A program made the position numbers and the translations under genes. From NCBI GenBank assembly GCA_946415315.1, contig CAMKRZ010000024.1, forward strand, positions 1 through 52,053: 52,053 nucleotides of DNA. The letters run 5' to 3'. The notes beneath the pieces were generated by a model. It was not told the DNA's origin and searched no databases. It worked only from the letters and a program-made list of their open reading frames with translations. This document shows, in pieces, positions 25,414 through 33,924 of this stretch. Position 1 is the first letter of the stretch. The number at the start of each line of letters is the position of its first letter. This DNA comes from an uncultured Lachnoclostridium sp. GTDB taxonomy: Bacteria > Bacillota > Clostridia > Lachnospirales > Lachnospiraceae.

Positions 25414-25508
25414 GAATGACGTCCGGGAAGGTGCGACGTGCTTCGGGATTGTAAATAGTGGAATTGTTCAGAAAGTGAAAGGACGGGCATTTTCGCCCGA
25501 TCAAGCGT

Positions 25509-26267
25509 ATGTGGCATTGGATTCGTATGGCAATATATCTGGTACTGGGGTGCTGCAGCATCGGGTACGGGTGTTTTGTGCGCTCGGCCGGCGCGGGCAA
25601 TACGTTCTACCGGATCTGGTTTGTGCTGGGGGCCGTTTTGTTCGGACTGGCGGCCGCAGTGTACTTCCGGGTGTGGGGACGGATGCCGCGCCCGCTTCGC
25701 TATGTGCTCACGGACATTACGGTGTTTGGATTTGCCGTGTACGTGGCACTGATGGCGAGGGTCGCGAGCTCATTTTCCGCGGAACAGGGCGAACCGGAGT
25801 ATTTGATCGTGCTCGGCGCTCAGATGCGGGAGGACGGTCCGAGTGTTGTGCTTCGGTATCGTCTGGAGACGACGACGGAGTACCTTACGGAGCATCCCGG
25901 AGTGAAGTGCATCGTCTCGGGAGGACGCGGCGCGAACGAATCGGTGTCGGAAGCGGAAGGCATGCGGGACTATCTGGTTGCCCACGGCATCGACCCCGCG
26001 CGGATCATCCTGGAGGACCGATCGACCGACACCTCGGAAAATCTCCGGTTTTCCCTGGAGTTGATTCCGTCTCCGGAGACCCAGGTCGGCATCGTGACCA
26101 ACAATTTTCATATGTACCGCGCGAAGGGGATTGCCAAGAAATGCGGGTATCAAAACGTCACGGCCGTGCCTGCAAAATCCACGGCAGCGTATCTTTTGCA
26201 TAACATGACGCGCGAGGTTGTCGGTGTTTTGAAAGATGTCCTTACGGGAAATATGGCGCTGCGGTGA
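25509..26267 (+). CDS. YdcF/SanA-like (DUF218) membrane protein
   Basis: 252 residues with three N-terminal hydrophobic segments (about 4-26, 34-52, 66-85), then a DUF218 domain: EYLIVLGAQMREDGPSVVL, LTEHPGVKCIVSGGRGANE, DPARIILEDRSTDTSENLRFS and VGIVTNNFHMYRAKGIAKK. Family members are linked to envelope integrity and vancomycin sensitivity in other bacteria, but the chemistry is unresolved. No strong ribosome site precedes the ATG. A small hairpin (CGGGC/GCCCG) sits 12 nt upstream and could affect initiation. Confidence 0.85.
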   Translation: MWHWIRMAIYLVLGCCSIGYGCFVRSAGAGNTFYRIWFVLGAVLFGLAAAVYFRVWGRMPRPLRYVLTDITVFGFAVYVALMARVASSFSAEQGEPEYLIVLGAQMREDGPSVVLRYRLETTTEYLTEHPGVKCIVSGGRGANESVSEAEGMRDYLVAHGIDPARIILEDRSTDTSENLRFSLELIPSPETQVGIVTNNFHMYRAKGIAKKCGYQNVTAVPAKSTAAYLLHNMTREVVGVLKDVLTGNMALR

Positions 26268-26292
26268 CGGACGGTTCGGCGTTGTGTTTCGG

Positions 26293-26321
26293 TTGACTTT
26301 TCACCTCAATGAGAGTAGTAT
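26293..26321 (+). promoter_or_regulatory. Promoter of the DUF937-like gene
   Basis: TTGACT (26293-26298), 17-bp spacer, TAGTAT (26316-26321); TATGAT 3 nt further is an alternative -10. Confidence 0.5.
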
Positions 26322-26379
26322 GATTTTATAGGGCTGACTCGCTTAGTCGGTCGAAAAATGCGTGAGAAGGAGACAGTGT

Positions 26380-27024
26380 ATGGATATCAAAGAGATCACC
26401 AAATCGTTGCTCAGCACAGCCAATGTGAAGGAGATTGCGGGCAAGTCCGGAGCGACTGCGACGCAGGTCAAGAACGTTCTGACGACGGCGCTTCCTTCGC
26501 TGCTCGGCGGCAAGGACACCTCGGCGGACGAGATTTCCAAGGAAGCCGGTGTCAGCAAAGCGAAGACGAACAATATCCTGTCCGCAGCGGGTCCGCTTCT
26601 CTCGGGACTTCTCGGCGGTGGTTCCTCGCAGAACAACAACTCCTCGTCCTCGAACGGAACGGCTGCATTGCTCGGCAGCCTGCTCGGCAGCGTGAATATC
26701 TCGAGTCTCGCTTCCGGTCTGTTCAGCCTTGTCTCGGCCGACAGCACGGATGATAAGAAGGAAGAGGAAGAAGAGAAGGAAGAGAAACCGAAGAAGCCGA
26801 AGACCGGCAAGAAGACGGATTCCAAGAAGACAGACTCTAAGAAGACAGACTCTAAGAAGAAGACGGACTCGAAGAAGAAAACCGAATCGGGCAAGAAGAC
26901 GGATTCCGCAAAGAAGAAGACATCTTCCAAGAAGACCACTTCGACCAAGAAGACCGCTGAGAAAAGCGAGAGCAGTTCTCCGCTTGACACAGTGACGAAT
27001 CTGCTCGGCGGATTGTTCAAGTAA
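26380..27024 (+). CDS. DUF937-like protein with lysine-rich histone-H1-like tail
   Basis: 214 residues in three parts. Residues 1-70 are helical (MDIKEITKSLLSTANVKEI, TQVKNVLTTALPSLLGG, KEAGVSKAKTNNILSAAGPL) and resemble DUF937/YidB-type repeats. Residues 70-120 are Gly/Ser/Asn-rich with LLGSLLGSVNISSLA. From about 120 an acidic stretch is followed by some 65 residues of lysine repeats (KKTDS units), ending SSPLDTVTNLLGGLFK. Such tails bind DNA or RNA in bacterial H1-like proteins. GAAGGAGA precedes the ATG. The gene has its own promoter and a downstream hairpin. DNA or polyanion binding is inferred. Confidence 0.75.
   Translation: MDIKEITKSLLSTANVKEIAGKSGATATQVKNVLTTALPSLLGGKDTSADEISKEAGVSKAKTNNILSAAGPLLSGLLGGGSSQNNNSSSSNGTAALLGSLLGSVNISSLASGLFSLVSADSTDDKKEEEEEKEEKPKKPKTGKKTDSKKTDSKKTDSKKKTDSKKKTESGKKTDSAKKKTSSKKTTSTKKTAEKSESSSPLDTVTNLLGGLFK
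26806..26868 (+). repeat. In-frame tandem 15-bp coding repeat (KKTDS units)
   Basis: Four near-identical 15-18 bp units (type TCTAAGAAGACAGAC) encode KKTDS-like pentapeptides inside the DUF937-like gene. Length variation by slippage is likely between strains. Confidence 0.8.
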
Positions 27025-27071
27025 GCAGGGATTTCAGGACGCGATCTCTCAACAGAAGGAAAGAAAGACGC

Positions 27072-27105
27072 ACGCAGGGGACGGACATCCCCTGCGTGAT
27101 TTCGA
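27072..27105 (+). terminator. Hairpin after the DUF937-like gene
   Basis: A perfect 11-bp stem CACGCAGGGGA/TCCCCTGCGTG with a 6-nt loop, followed only by ATTTCG. The stem is strong and the T-run weak. Confidence 0.6.
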
Positions 27106-27177
27106 TAAACATGGCAATACCATGCGCGGAGGGGGCGCGTGACCCGCGCAGGAACAGAGAAAAGGAGAGAAAACGAA

Positions 27178-28782
27178 ATGGCAATGAAGGAACAGCCCGC
27201 GGTCGTGTCCCGGGCAAACGGCGGAAAATGTTGGGAGCACACGTTTGAGCATTTTACTGCGAAGGTGTATGTGCCTGCGCAGGATCTCCCGGACGATATC
27301 ATCAACTACGGATTCGAGGCTCCGTATCTGATCGTGCTGGAGGAGACGCCCCGCACGGTGGAAGAGGCAGCAGCATGGGCGGACGGAAACGGTCTTGCAG
27401 CGATCGCGGCGCGATTCGGCGGAAGTGTCGTGTTTGTGAGCCCGACAGCGGGCGGATGGGCCGATTCAGACGAGTCGCTGTTTCAGGAACTGATCGCGAA
27501 TTCGAAGATCCACCAGTACCATACGGACGGTTATGTGACGCTTCGCAACCGCTTTACGGGAGGGACGGAAGGTTACAGCATTCGCGGAGCCATTTTCCGA
27601 ACCTGTCTGTACGGCTACGGCGCATCGGCGGATTATATCGCGAAGCACCTGCTTAAGACGGTGAACGGCGAGTTCCTGTGGGGGCCCGGTGAGATCACGC
27701 CGGCTGTGTGCATCCTGGAGAGACTCTCGGTTGTTCCGAAGCCGGAGCGGAGAGACATTCCGGTTGTGTCGATCGGGAATACGACGGCCGTAAACAGGGC
27801 GCTTGCAGAGGGCTGTGACCGGTTCCTCGCGAGAGACAAGGCAGACTATGCCTGGGAGTTTGATACGTTTGTGCGCAGATACCGTCGCTGGTGCGGCAAC
27901 ACGGAGATCGAGACGGTGCTTCCGGAGATCGGTATGGTGCGGGAGGAGCGTTTTGAAATCCTTCCGACCTCGCCGGACAACAACGGCGATGACCGCGGAA
28001 CGAGCGAGCATCGCATCGGATACGTCGCTTACTATAACACAGACCTGTTTGACAACGGGCCGGTTCCGCTTGTGCTCACGTTCCACGGCGGCGGAGACTC
28101 CGCGATGTATATTGCGAACATTTCCGGCTGGTACCGCATTGCGAACCGCTATCATTTCCTGCTCGTCTCCATCGAGGATCATCTGAACAGCACGGCGACG
28201 GAGATGGTTGCGCTCATCGACCGACTGGTGGCGCGCTACAATATCGATCGGACGCGCATTTACGCGAGCGGATTTTCCATGGGTGGCTGCAAATCGTGGG
28301 ATCTTTATCAGGAGTATCCGGGCGTATTTGCCGGACTGGCACCGATGGATGCGACGTTCGAAGTCGGCTTTAATTCCTACGGAAAGCCTGCTCCGTGCGA
28401 GATCAACCGCGATACGCCGGTGCCGGTCTTCTACACGGGCGGTGAGATCACGCCGCTTCCGGAGCTTCCGTTCCAGGCGGAAAAATGCTGGGATCGCATT
28501 CGGTATGTATTCGACGTTAACCGCGTGAAGAAACCGTATGATGTGACGTTCGAGGGACGGGAGAACTGGGCCAACAAGATCTGGGGAATCGACGGCGACC
28601 GCACGGAGAAGATTTATGATCCGACACGCGACAGCACGCTTACGTTGCAGTATTTTGACAGCGAAGACGGCGTGTGCCGCACGGTTCTCGGAAGCATCAG
28701 CGGACAGGGGCATGAGTGCCGTCAGCACACCTGCGAGCAGGCATGGCTGTTCCTGTCGCAATTCCGGAGAATTTCCGATTAG
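27178..28782 (+). CDS. Large alpha/beta hydrolase (esterase/depolymerase-like)
   Basis: 534 residues. The C-terminal half is an alpha/beta hydrolase: oxyanion strand PLVLTFHGGGDS, helix TEMVALIDRLVARYNID, nucleophile elbow YASGFSMGGCKSWD (Ser near 367) and a C-terminal GQGHECRQHT that probably supplies the histidine. The N-terminal half (about 1-250) contains VYVPAQDLPDD, WADGNGLAAIAARFGGSVVF and GYGASADYIAKHLL and looks like a second, partly degenerate hydrolase-type domain. No signal peptide is present. It resembles PHB-depolymerase/feruloyl-esterase-like proteins; the substrate is unknown. Confidence 0.75.
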   Translation: MAMKEQPAVVSRANGGKCWEHTFEHFTAKVYVPAQDLPDDIINYGFEAPYLIVLEETPRTVEEAAAWADGNGLAAIAARFGGSVVFVSPTAGGWADSDESLFQELIANSKIHQYHTDGYVTLRNRFTGGTEGYSIRGAIFRTCLYGYGASADYIAKHLLKTVNGEFLWGPGEITPAVCILERLSVVPKPERRDIPVVSIGNTTAVNRALAEGCDRFLARDKADYAWEFDTFVRRYRRWCGNTEIETVLPEIGMVREERFEILPTSPDNNGDDRGTSEHRIGYVAYYNTDLFDNGPVPLVLTFHGGGDSAMYIANISGWYRIANRYHFLLVSIEDHLNSTATEMVALIDRLVARYNIDRTRIYASGFSMGGCKSWDLYQEYPGVFAGLAPMDATFEVGFNSYGKPAPCEINRDTPVPVFYTGGEITPLPELPFQAEKCWDRIRYVFDVNRVKKPYDVTFEGRENWANKIWGIDGDRTEKIYDPTRDSTLTLQYFDSEDGVCRTVLGSISGQGHECRQHTCEQAWLFLSQFRRISD

Positions 28783-28837
28783 TGTTCTGAACAAGGGGTA
28801 TGCAACAGAAGGCATATGTACAGAGAAGGGGGATAAC

Positions 28838-29929
28838 ATGAGGGAGAAGGTAATCGAACAGCTTTGCGGGAGCGGATTCGAAGAAGTTCCGCTCAATGAG
28901 AACGGGATGAAACTGTACCGGTATCTGAATGGCGCAAGGCAGCATATCGTGTGGCTGATCGAAGAAAGCGCGGTCGCCGGTATGAACAAATATCAGTACC
29001 GTCAGTATGTGAACGCAATACAGACGCTGCGTCCGGAGGGCGTTTATTCCACGACGATCTTCACCGTTTTTTTCTCCTCCAGGCAGGAGCGGTGCCGTAA
29101 ACTTTGCAGTGAGGACGGGAGTCGGGTGAATTCGTATTGGATCGTGGATACCACACGGAAAATGGTTGTCATCGACGAGGGGCAGCCTGACGATTATGCG
29201 GGACTGCGAAGAGTGCTTGCGGATTTTCAGTTTGAGAGGGGAATCTGTACAAGCGGTTTCCTCGGTTTCCTTCACCGTTTTCGAAACATCGGGTATGTGA
29301 CGATCGGATTGGCTGTGGCCAATGTGCTGATCTTTATATTTTCCGCGATCAAGGGACTGGAAGATACCGCGATGAGTTTCGGCTGCAGCTGGCACCTTGT
29401 TTTTGAAAAAGGCGAAGTATATCGATTGTTTACCGCTGTATTTCTTCATGCGAGTATCTCTCACATAGTGGGCAATCTTACCGCGCTTGTCATCTTCGGA
29501 ATGGTTGTGGAACGCTGGCTTCGATCAAGCCGTTTTCTGTTGATGTATTGCATTGCGGGAATCGGATCATTCGTTGCATCCGCGTGCGGCTGGAAGTATA
29601 TCGCGGGCGCCGGAACGCAGTATTCTGTCGGAGCCTCCGGAGCGATCTACGGGATCATCGGCGCAACGATCGTGCTGTGGACGGTACGGCCGGAGACGAG
29701 AAAGAGCTCGGGAGGCGTATCGCCGTGGCTTGCCGTGCTGTATGTGCTTGTAAGCAATGGGGTTGGAATCGTGAATGCTGCTATTTACCGGGCTACATGG
29801 CATATATCATGGGGCAGAGCGCTGGTGAAGCAGGGCGTTGATATTTTCGCGCATCTGGGCGGAGTTGTGATCGGCGCGTTGATTTTTTACATTATGTACA
29901 GGCGGGTCGAAAACCGGCGCGATGAGTAA
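28838..29929 (+). CDS. Rhomboid family intramembrane serine protease
   Basis: 363 residues. A cytoplasmic N-terminal domain of about 145 residues (MREKVIEQLCGSGFEEVPLN ... VVIDEGQPDDYAGLRRVL) precedes the rhomboid core. The core has six or seven membrane helices, HASISHIVGN, the catalytic GASGAIYG (S267) and FAHLGGVVIG (H339). Rhomboids cleave transmembrane helices of client proteins; the client is unknown. The ribosome site AGAAGGGGG precedes the ATG. It lies 55 nt after the hydrolase gene and may share its transcript. Confidence 0.9.
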   Translation: MREKVIEQLCGSGFEEVPLNENGMKLYRYLNGARQHIVWLIEESAVAGMNKYQYRQYVNAIQTLRPEGVYSTTIFTVFFSSRQERCRKLCSEDGSRVNSYWIVDTTRKMVVIDEGQPDDYAGLRRVLADFQFERGICTSGFLGFLHRFRNIGYVTIGLAVANVLIFIFSAIKGLEDTAMSFGCSWHLVFEKGEVYRLFTAVFLHASISHIVGNLTALVIFGMVVERWLRSSRFLLMYCIAGIGSFVASACGWKYIAGAGTQYSVGASGAIYGIIGATIVLWTVRPETRKSSGGVSPWLAVLYVLVSNGVGIVNAAIYRATWHISWGRALVKQGVDIFAHLGGVVIGALIFYIMYRRVENRRDE

Positions 29930-30004
29930 TGATGCTGGCATTTCGCTGAACAGTGTCGACAAGGTTTTTTGCATATTTTTTTTACACTTTCGGGACATTT
30001 TCCG

Positions 30005-30033
30005 TTGACACGAATACCGCGTAAAGGTACAAT
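30005..30033 (+). promoter_or_regulatory. Promoter of the DUF4234-DUF2752 pair
   Basis: TTGACA (30005-30010), 17-bp spacer, TACAAT (30028-30033), close to consensus; GAGGAGG follows before the ATG at 30064. Confidence 0.85.
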
Positions 30034-30063
30034 GAAATAAATCATTACACGAGGAGGTATTTT

Positions 30064-30687
30064 ATGTTCTGTCAGAATTGTGGTGCTCAAATCTCTAAGG
30101 ATTCCAAGGTCTGCCCTATCTGCGGGGTTGCTATTCAGGCTGCGAACAGTTCATTCACCAACGATGTGAATCGTGCTGCCAATGATGCCAACCAGTTTTT
30201 CAACTCGGCGGAGTCTTCGCTCGGCCGTGCGTTCGATGATATCCACGCAGGTCTCGGAAGCGGAAATCTCGGTCCTAACGGTCCCAGACTCGCTACGGAT
30301 CGCTCGCTGCTTACGTACATTATCCTGACGATCATCACCTGCGGTATTTATGGCTTCTGGTTCATTTACACGATGGCGAGAGATGTCAACGTCGCATGTG
30401 AGGGTGACGGCAGTGATACAACCGGTCTTGTCGGTTTCATTATTCTTTCCTACCTGACCTGTGGTCTGTATCAGTATTACTGGCAGTACAAGCTCGGTAA
30501 CCGCCTCGCTGACAATGCGTATCGTTATGGCATGCATTTCCAGGAAAACGGTACCACCGTTCTTCTGTGGGATATCTTCGGCGCGATGCTCTGCGGTATC
30601 GGTCCTCTTGTTGCCATGAGCATTCTGATCCGGAATACCAATACGATCTGCGGTGCGTACAACCGCGCACACGGTTATGGTGCCTGA
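30064..30687 (+). CDS. Zinc-ribbon DUF4234 membrane protein
   Basis: 207 residues: an N-terminal zinc ribbon (CQNCGA ... CPICGV), an Asn/Ala/Ser-rich helical linker, then DUF4234 with three hydrophobic segments (TYIILTIITCGIYGFWFIYT; VGFIILSYLTCGLYQYYWQY; LLWDIFGAMLCGIGPLVAMS) and the terminal NTNTICGAYN. DUF4234 proteins are common in Clostridia and have no assigned role. It has a strong promoter and overlaps the next gene by 11 nt, so the two are translationally coupled. Confidence 0.85.
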   Translation: MFCQNCGAQISKDSKVCPICGVAIQAANSSFTNDVNRAANDANQFFNSAESSLGRAFDDIHAGLGSGNLGPNGPRLATDRSLLTYIILTIITCGIYGFWFIYTMARDVNVACEGDGSDTTGLVGFIILSYLTCGLYQYYWQYKLGNRLADNAYRYGMHFQENGTTVLLWDIFGAMLCGIGPLVAMSILIRNTNTICGAYNRAHGYGA

Positions 30688-31099
30688 TCCGAAAGAAAAC
30701 AAGTTTAAACGCTTATACAATGCGGTTGTCGCGGTTGCGGCAATCGCATTGCTGTATGCATTTCTGTCTTTCGTCGGAATCGGTTGTCCGATCAAGTACC
30801 TGACAGGCGTGTCGTGCCCAGGATGCGGGATGACGCGCGCATGGAAGTCGGTCCTGCATCTGGATTTTGCGGCAGCATTTTCCTACCATCCGCTGTGGAT
30901 CTTGCCGGTGCCCGGCGTGTTTCTTCTTCTGTTCAAGGACCGTATGCCGAAGTGGTTGTACCGCCTGATGCTGGGATTGATCATAGTTGCGTTTCTTGTG
31001 GTTTATGCAATCCGCATGGCATCCGGGGACAGCGAGGTCGTTGTGTTCAGGCCGTCAAAAGGCCTCATCGGGCGGATTGTTCTGCGGCTGCTCGGGTGA
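30677..31099 (+). CDS. DUF2752 membrane protein
   Basis: About 140 residues with the DUF2752 core GIGCPIKYLTGVSCPGCGMTRAW, a cysteine-rich signature at the membrane surface, then FAAAFSYHPLWILPVPG and two or three membrane helices. Function unknown. The ATG at 30677 overlaps the end of the DUF4234 gene; an in-frame GTG at 30653 is the alternative. No separate ribosome site is evident, which fits coupling. Confidence 0.85.
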   Translation: MVPDPKENKFKRLYNAVVAVAAIALLYAFLSFVGIGCPIKYLTGVSCPGCGMTRAWKSVLHLDFAAAFSYHPLWILPVPGVFLLLFKDRMPKWLYRLMLGLIIVAFLVVYAIRMASGDSEVVVFRPSKGLIGRIVLRLLG

Positions 31100-31126
31100 G
31101 ATAAATACAGGGTTTTGTTCGTAACG

Positions 31127-31153
31127 CCGCCGTCTTCGGACGGCGGATTTTTT
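31127..31153 (+). terminator. Terminator after DUF2752
   Basis: A perfect 8-bp stem CCGCCGTC/GACGGCGG with a TTCG tetraloop and ATTTTTT. It marks the boundary to the Tad locus. Confidence 0.9.
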
Positions 31154-31298
31154 GTGCGCGTAAATAAGTCGTTACAGTGAAAAAACGGGGGTTCAGTCGG
31201 AGCGCAAAAGGGCATGTAAGAATAATTGTCAAATAGAAGAAAAATTGTAAAAGATCGTACAAATGATTATTTTTTATGCATCGAAAAGGCTCATTTCA

Positions 31299-31327
31299 TT
31301 GACAAGAATTTCCTTTTGCGGTATATT
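31299..31327 (+). promoter_or_regulatory. Promoter of the Tad pilus locus
   Basis: TTGACA (31299-31304), 17-bp spacer, TATATT (31322-31327). The 140 bp upstream are A/T-rich and could act as an UP element. The leader to the first gene is about 85 nt. I see no riboswitch in it. Confidence 0.8.
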
Positions 31328-31418
31328 GTTCATAGATTTTTCACAATTTGCCCGTTTGGGAAGTGCTCGGAATTAGGAATAATTGCAGATGTAGTTTTAC
31401 ACGGATAGGAGAGCTGTC

Positions 31419-32516
31419 ATGAAAGTAATTATTTTGGATTCAAACACTGAGTATTCGACAAGAGTCAAATATTTCATGGAGAAAAAGCATCCGATGCTGC
31501 AGATATTTGCGTGCGACAATTATCAAGCGGCGAAGGAAACAATTGAAAATGAAAAATGCGAGGTAGCTTTGTTTGATGCGGCCTTTGATTCGATTGATGC
31601 GAAGGAACTGGCTGCATTGGAGGATAAGGTTGCCTTTTCTTTTTTTTCCGAGCGGAATGAGATCGTCTGGGACAGAGAGGCATTTTGCAAATATGTTCCG
31701 ATCAGTGAGCTGTATGCACGCATTATTTCCCTCTATGAGAAGAAGAAAAACCGTATTTTGAAAGAAAACGGAAAGAATGAGGAGAGCGAGAGCGCGAAGA
31801 TCATAACATTTCTTCCCATCTGCGGCGGTGCCGGAAGCTCAACGATGGCGGCGACCTGTGCAATTGCACTTGCAAAGGATGCGAAAGTTCTGTATCTCAA
31901 TCTGGAGCAGGACTCCTCCGACACTTCCTTCTTTGCTTCCGAATGCAAGAAGACCATATCCGACGTCATTTCCATGCTGAAGACAAAGTATACGGATGCA
32001 GGTATATATAATTTGCTGAAGGAAATCATTGCGAAGGATACAAGCCAGAGGTACGCGAATCCGGATTATGTCCGGGGATATCGGAATATCCCCGATTGTC
32101 TTGATTTTGCTCCGAACGGAATTGAGGCGATGCTTCGGATCATCAAGCGTCAGTTCGATTATCAATTCATTATCATTGACACCGGGTTTATTGCGGGACC
32201 GTTCCTCAACAAGATCATTACGCTTTCCGATTCGGTTGTCTTTGTATCGAACGGTTCGGATGTTGCCAATGCGAAAATGCAGCGGATCAGACGGTACTTT
32301 GAGATCATCGGTCAGAACAGCCAGGCAAAAATGCCGAAAGAGTATGTGATCTTCAATCAGTATTACGGAGTGAAGGACGAGGCGATCATCACCAGGGATA
32401 TGACGGTAATCCTGCGAATTCCCAGATTCCGCACGGATGATAAACAGCACATTTCATCCCAGACAGTGATCAACCAGGTTCTTCGGGAGGCTGCGGCGTT
32501 CGACGTTCTGAAGTAG
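31419..32516 (+). CDS. TadZ/CpaE-like localisation ATPase
   Basis: 365 residues. Residues 1-105 form a receiver-like domain (MKVIILDSNTEYSTRV; CEVALFDAAFDSID) that pairs with a C-terminal MinD/ParA-type ATPase starting IITFLPICGGAGSSTMAATCA, where the P-loop is atypical (GGAGSST, no GKT lysine), as is common in TadZ. Further features are VLYLNLEQDSS, YQFIIIDTGFI and VVFVSNGS. TadZ marks the cell site for pilus assembly. GGAGAG precedes the ATG. It is the first gene of the locus, followed 27 nt later by the assembly ATPase. Confidence 0.85.
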   Translation: MKVIILDSNTEYSTRVKYFMEKKHPMLQIFACDNYQAAKETIENEKCEVALFDAAFDSIDAKELAALEDKVAFSFFSERNEIVWDREAFCKYVPISELYARIISLYEKKKNRILKENGKNEESESAKIITFLPICGGAGSSTMAATCAIALAKDAKVLYLNLEQDSSDTSFFASECKKTISDVISMLKTKYTDAGIYNLLKEIIAKDTSQRYANPDYVRGYRNIPDCLDFAPNGIEAMLRIIKRQFDYQFIIIDTGFIAGPFLNKIITLSDSVVFVSNGSDVANAKMQRIRRYFEIIGQNSQAKMPKEYVIFNQYYGVKDEAIITRDMTVILRIPRFRTDDKQHISSQTVINQVLREAAAFDVLK

Positions 32517-32543
32517 AATCGGCATAAAGGCAGGTGAAGCGCA

Positions 32544-33914
32544 ATGAAGGATGTAATTGAAGAACTTGTCGGAAAAATATGTTATATGATCGACCAGGGT
32601 ATGGTTGACGGTGAGGGGTATTCAGAAGGCAGCAGCGGTGTGCTTGGTATGGAAAAGGCCAAGATGAAGGCTGAGGGAAGTCAGAAATACCGCGACGCAG
32701 ATGACGAAACATATCGAAAGTACATATGGACGTTGCTTGATTCGCTTTTGAACGAAAACGGGGACTATGTCTGCGAGGATGGATCCTGCGTATATCTTTC
32801 ACCGGCGGACAAAGCAAGCGTTGTCGAGAAAGTATTCGGTAATTATCGAGGACTCGGTATTCTCGATGCCATCCTTCTTGATGAGAGTATCACCGAGGTC
32901 ATGATCAACGGACCGGACAATATCTTTGTTGAGAAGTCCGGCAGAGTCATGCGAATTGACGAGACCATCGGAGACCGGAATAATCCGGAAGACGGACGGA
33001 TGAAGCTTCGAAAGATCATCCATCGGATCGTGGATATCTGCGGCCGGGAGGTTAACGACGCGAATCCTATCGTCGACGCCAGACTGAAGGACGGATCCCG
33101 AGTTAATATTGTACTCAGCCCGATCGCGATGCACGGGGATACGGTTACCATCCGTAAGTTTTCGAAGAAACCCATGAGCATCGAAAAACTGATCGAATAC
33201 GGTTCGATAACCCGGGATATTGCAGAAACACTGCGGTTGCTCGTCGTCGCAAAATACAACATTTTCATCAGCGGAGGAACCGGCTCCGGCAAGACAACGT
33301 TCCTCAACGCACTGTCAAACTACATCCCGCATGACGAGCGTGTCATTACCATCGAGGACTCTGCTGAGTTGCAGATCACAGGCGTCGATAACCTCGTAAG
33401 TCTTGAGACGAAACAGGCCAATGCAGAGGGTAAAGGCGCAATCACGATCAAGGATCTGATCAAATCCTCTCTTCGAATGAGACCGGAACGGATCGTCGTC
33501 GGTGAGGTTCGTGGCGAGGAGGCGCTGGACATGCTTCAGGCCATGAATACCGGCCATGACGGATCCCTTTCAACCGGCCATGCGAACTCCTCGCGCGATA
33601 TGCTTTCCCGTCTGGAGACCATGGTTTTGCAGGGAGCATCGGGATTGCCGTTGGATGCGGTCCGCCGCCAGATCGGATCCGCGCTTGATCTGATCATTCA
33701 TCTTTCGCGAATGAGAGATCACTCGAGAAAGGTAGTTGAGATTACGGAAGTATTGGGATATGAGAAGGGCGATATCCTGTTGAATACGATTTATAAATTC
33801 GAGGAAGACGAGAAGTCTACGAAGGAAAAGGTTTCGGGACAACTCAGGCGCACGGCTAATCCGTTGCATAATGTTGAGAAACTGCAGATGGCAGGAATCA
33901 GAGAGACGATTTAA
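32544..33914 (+). CDS. tadA: Tad pilus assembly ATPase TadA/CpaF
   Basis: 456 residues of a GspE/CpaF-type secretion ATPase. The N-terminal helical domain is followed by [38 protein letters not shown], Walker [15 protein letters not shown] (about 245-257), the Asp box [13 protein letters not shown], Walker [19 protein letters not shown] and the His box [15 protein letters not shown]. It powers pilin polymerisation and retraction at the cytoplasmic face. All motifs are intact. tadB begins 10 nt later. Confidence 0.95.
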   Translation: MKDVIEELVGKICYMIDQGMVDGEGYSEGSSGVLGMEKAKMKAEGSQKYRDADDETYRKYIWTLLDSLLNENGDYVCEDGSCVYLSPADKASVVEKVFGNYRGLGILDAILLDESITEVMINGPDNIFVEKSGRVMRIDETIGDRNNPEDGRMKLRKIIHRIVDICGREVNDANPIVDARLKDGSRVNIVLSPIAMHGDTVTIRKFSKKPMSIEKLIEYGSITRDIAETLRLLVVAKYNIFISGGTGSGKTTFLNALSNYIPHDERVITIEDSAELQITGVDNLVSLETKQANAEGKGAITIKDLIKSSLRMRPERIVVGEVRGEEALDMLQAMNTGHDGSLSTGHANSSRDMLSRLETMVLQGASGLPLDAVRRQIGSALDLIIHLSRMRDHSRKVVEITEVLGYEKGDILLNTIYKFEEDEKSTKEKVSGQLRRTANPLHNVEKLQMAGIRETI

Positions 33915-33924
33915 GGTGTGACGC

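Noticed and set aside
26806-26900. Tandem repeat that might suggest a CRISPR array
   Set aside because: The units are 15-18 bp, contiguous without spacers, and in frame as KKTDS-type codons.
27466-28989. 507-codon leftward frame opposite the alpha/beta hydrolase
   Set aside because: No ribosome site or family features; the hydrolase on the other strand has its nucleophile elbow and oxyanion motif.
31154-31418. Riboswitch (c-di-GMP type) before the Tad locus
   Set aside because: The leader lacks the conserved GEMM core and has no terminator; it looks like an ordinary A/T-rich promoter region.
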